The translations under genes and the position numbers were made by a program. From Candidatus Latescibacterota bacterium (GTDB lineage: Bacteria > Latescibacterota > UBA2968 > GCA-2709665): a DNA stretch of 6,365 nucleotides. The stretch is from the NCBI GenBank assembly GCA_030746455.1, contig JASLMQ010000978.1, forward strand, positions 1 through 6,365, read 5' to 3'. Below, in pieces: positions 4,972 through 6,365 of the stretch (the stretch's first letter is position 1; the number at the start of each line of letters is the position of its first letter). A model generated the notes under the pieces. It made no database searches and had not been told where the DNA came from. It saw only the letters and a list, made by a program, of their open reading frames with translations.

Positions 4972-6365
4972 ATGGCCGAACACGACGCCTCACTCCCGAT
5001 GGATGCGCGGCTGTATGCGTTCCGCTACTTCTACAGTGTGTTTCCCCTGCCTGACTGGGGGAGCATCGCGGAATGGAAGAGGGAACGCGAGAGGATCCGG
5101 CGGCAGATCTGGCTGTGCTCCGGGCTGAACGACCGGACGATGGCCTACAAGGCCAGAGGTCGAGTCATCCGGATGTTCGAACACGAGGGGATCACGGTGG
5201 AGAACATCCGGATCGAGACCCTTCCCGGGGTGTACGCGATGGGGAACCTCTATCGGCCGGCCGAAGCGCGCGGGAAGCTCCCGCTGATCCTGAACCCGCA
5301 CGGGCACGGGATGCATTCGCGGACACGGGGATCGGCGGTCCGGGCGATGAACCAGGCGATGCTGGGGTTCACGACCTTCGCGTGGTCGATGACGGCGCAC
5401 GAGGACGATGCGATGCAGATCGAACACCGTGCGTTTCTCGAAGGCCCGGAGAAGCCGGTCTGCAACGTTCTGGGATTGAGCTCGTTCGGTCTCCAGCTGC
5501 ACAACTCGATCAAGGTGCTGGACTACCTGCTGTCTCGAGGCGATGTGGATGGACGGCGCGTGGGTTGCACCGGTGCGTCCGGCGGGGGCACGCAGACCTA
5601 CTACCTGGCTGCCGTGGACGATCGCGTGAAGGTGGCGGCTCCCGCGGTGATGCTTTCGGGACACATGCAGGGAGGGTGCGTGTGCGAGAACGCGCCGTTG
5701 CTCCACCTTCAATACAGCACGGTCCACTTCGCGGGTCTGATCGCGCCGCGACCGCTGATGCTCACCGGATGCACGGGGGACTGGACCCACCACGTGCGGG
5801 AGCGGGAGTTCGCGAGCCTGAAGGAGCTCTACGGCCTGTACGGGAAGGAGGACGCGGTCGACTTCTTCTACCAGGACGAGAAGCACAACTACGATCAGGC
5901 CTCGCGGGAGCACGTGAATGCGTGGATGGTGCGGTGGCTCAAGGACAGGAGCTTCGCGGAGAAGCGCATCCCCGAGTCTGATGCGCCGGCGCCCAGGCCT
6001 GAGCAGCTGCTGGTGCACAGGACACCGGTCCCGCCCGTGAAGAACGCGGTGACATCGACGCGAGAGCTGATCGGTGTGTGGACGCGCTTCCACCAGAAGC
6101 CGGACGCCGAGGCCAACACGGCTTCGATGCTCAATCTCGAGTATCCGGACAAGGGCGACATCCTGGTGCGAAACCAGACGCCACGCTATGCCTCTCGGAA
6201 GGGGGCTCTCGGCGAGAACATGATGGTCTACGGACGGTTCTCCGAGAGCAGCGGACTGACCTGCCGGTTTGTGCCGCCGAAACGGGGGAAGCCGTGCTTC
6301 GTGGTCCTGCGCAAGTGGAAGGACCTGGACGCGCTGCAGCGGTTCGCGAACCGCCCTCCCACGGC
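4972..6365 (+). CDS. Alpha/beta hydrolase, acetyl-xylan-esterase-like, 3'-truncated
   Basis: The frame is open from ATG 4972 to the window end (464 codons, no stop). LPLILNPHGHG (about 103-113) is the strand leading to the oxyanion region. G201-A-S203-G-G205 is the nucleophile elbow (GxSxG). Asp270 in LTGCTGDW and His305 in DEKHNYD are well placed to complete the triad. The order and spacing match AXE1/dienelactone-hydrolase-like esterases that remove acetyl or other acyl groups from sugars. The catalytic core ends near residue 330. At least 130 further residues follow, so the protein is longer than a single-domain esterase. There is no signal peptide, so it is probably cytoplasmic. The ribosome site is weak (GAGACGAG). 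The start is supported because an in-frame stop at 4921 and the lack of another start codon between allow nothing upstream; Met10 is an alternative. It lies 74 bases after the isomerase-like gene, consistent with co-transcription. Confidence 0.85.
   Translation, partial: MAEHDASLPMDARLYAFRYFYSVFPLPDWGSIAEWKRERERIRRQIWLCSGLNDRTMAYKARGRVIRMFEHEGITVENIRIETLPGVYAMGNLYRPAEARGKLPLILNPHGHGMHSRTRGSAVRAMNQAMLGFTTFAWSMTAHEDDAMQIEHRAFLEGPEKPVCNVLGLSSFGLQLHNSIKVLDYLLSRGDVDGRRVGCTGASGGGTQTYYLAAVDDRVKVAAPAVMLSGHMQGGCVCENAPLLHLQYSTVHFAGLIAPRPLMLTGCTGDWTHHVREREFASLKELYGLYGKEDAVDFFYQDEKHNYDQASREHVNAWMVRWLKDRSFAEKRIPESDAPAPRPEQLLVHRTPVPPVKNAVTSTRELIGVWTRFHQKPDAEANTASMLNLEYPDKGDILVRNQTPRYASRKGALGENMMVYGRFSESSGLTCRFVPPKRGKPCFVVLRKWKDLDALQRFANRPPT

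Noticed and set aside
3992..6093. Long open antisense frames opposite the isomerase-like and esterase-like genes
   Set aside because: Composition is Arg/His/Leu-rich shadow coding; the sense-strand products have clear family motifs and good start sites.

Overview
The window is GC-rich bacterial DNA (roughly 60% by eye) with five genes: a 5'-truncated ABC-2 type permease, a META-domain lipoprotein on the opposite strand, and a left-to-right set of a type I sulfatase, a xylose-isomerase-like TIM-barrel enzyme and a 3'-truncated alpha/beta hydrolase of acetyl-xylan-esterase type. No rRNA, tRNA, CRISPR array, transposase or phage gene is visible. Sulfatases beside sugar isomerase/epimerase-like enzymes and esterases are typical of polysaccharide degraders such as Planctomycetota, Latescibacterota or Poribacteria-like lineages. 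The sequence alone cannot fix the phylum, so this is only an inference.

Layout. Bases 1-1251 (+) encode the permease, open at the window edge. After a 41-base convergent gap, 1293-1742 (-) encodes a 149-residue HslJ-like META protein. Bases 1743-2474 form a long divergent intergenic region. It carries an exact match to the sigma-54 (-24/-12) promoter consensus, correctly placed and oriented for the META gene. It also holds a perfect 20-bp REP-like palindrome and several small hairpins. Bases 2475-3908 (+) encode the sulfatase. A 203-base spacer follows, with a 7-bp tandem repeat and a leader able to form two competing hairpins. Bases 4112-4897 (+) encode the isomerase-like enzyme, and from 4972 to the window end runs the hydrolase.

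How the genes may work together. The sulfatase, TIM-barrel enzyme and hydrolase are co-directional and all lack recognisable signal peptides. A reasonable inference is a cytoplasmic catabolic set that removes sulfate and acyl groups from an imported carbohydrate-like substrate and isomerises or epimerises the sugar. The 203-base gap before the TIM-barrel gene means a single transcript is not certain. The permease and META lipoprotein look like a separate envelope-related neighbourhood. The most notable signals are the sigma-54-type promoter of the META gene, the apparently cytosolic sulfatase/isomerase/esterase set, and the mutually exclusive hairpins in the leader of the isomerase gene.
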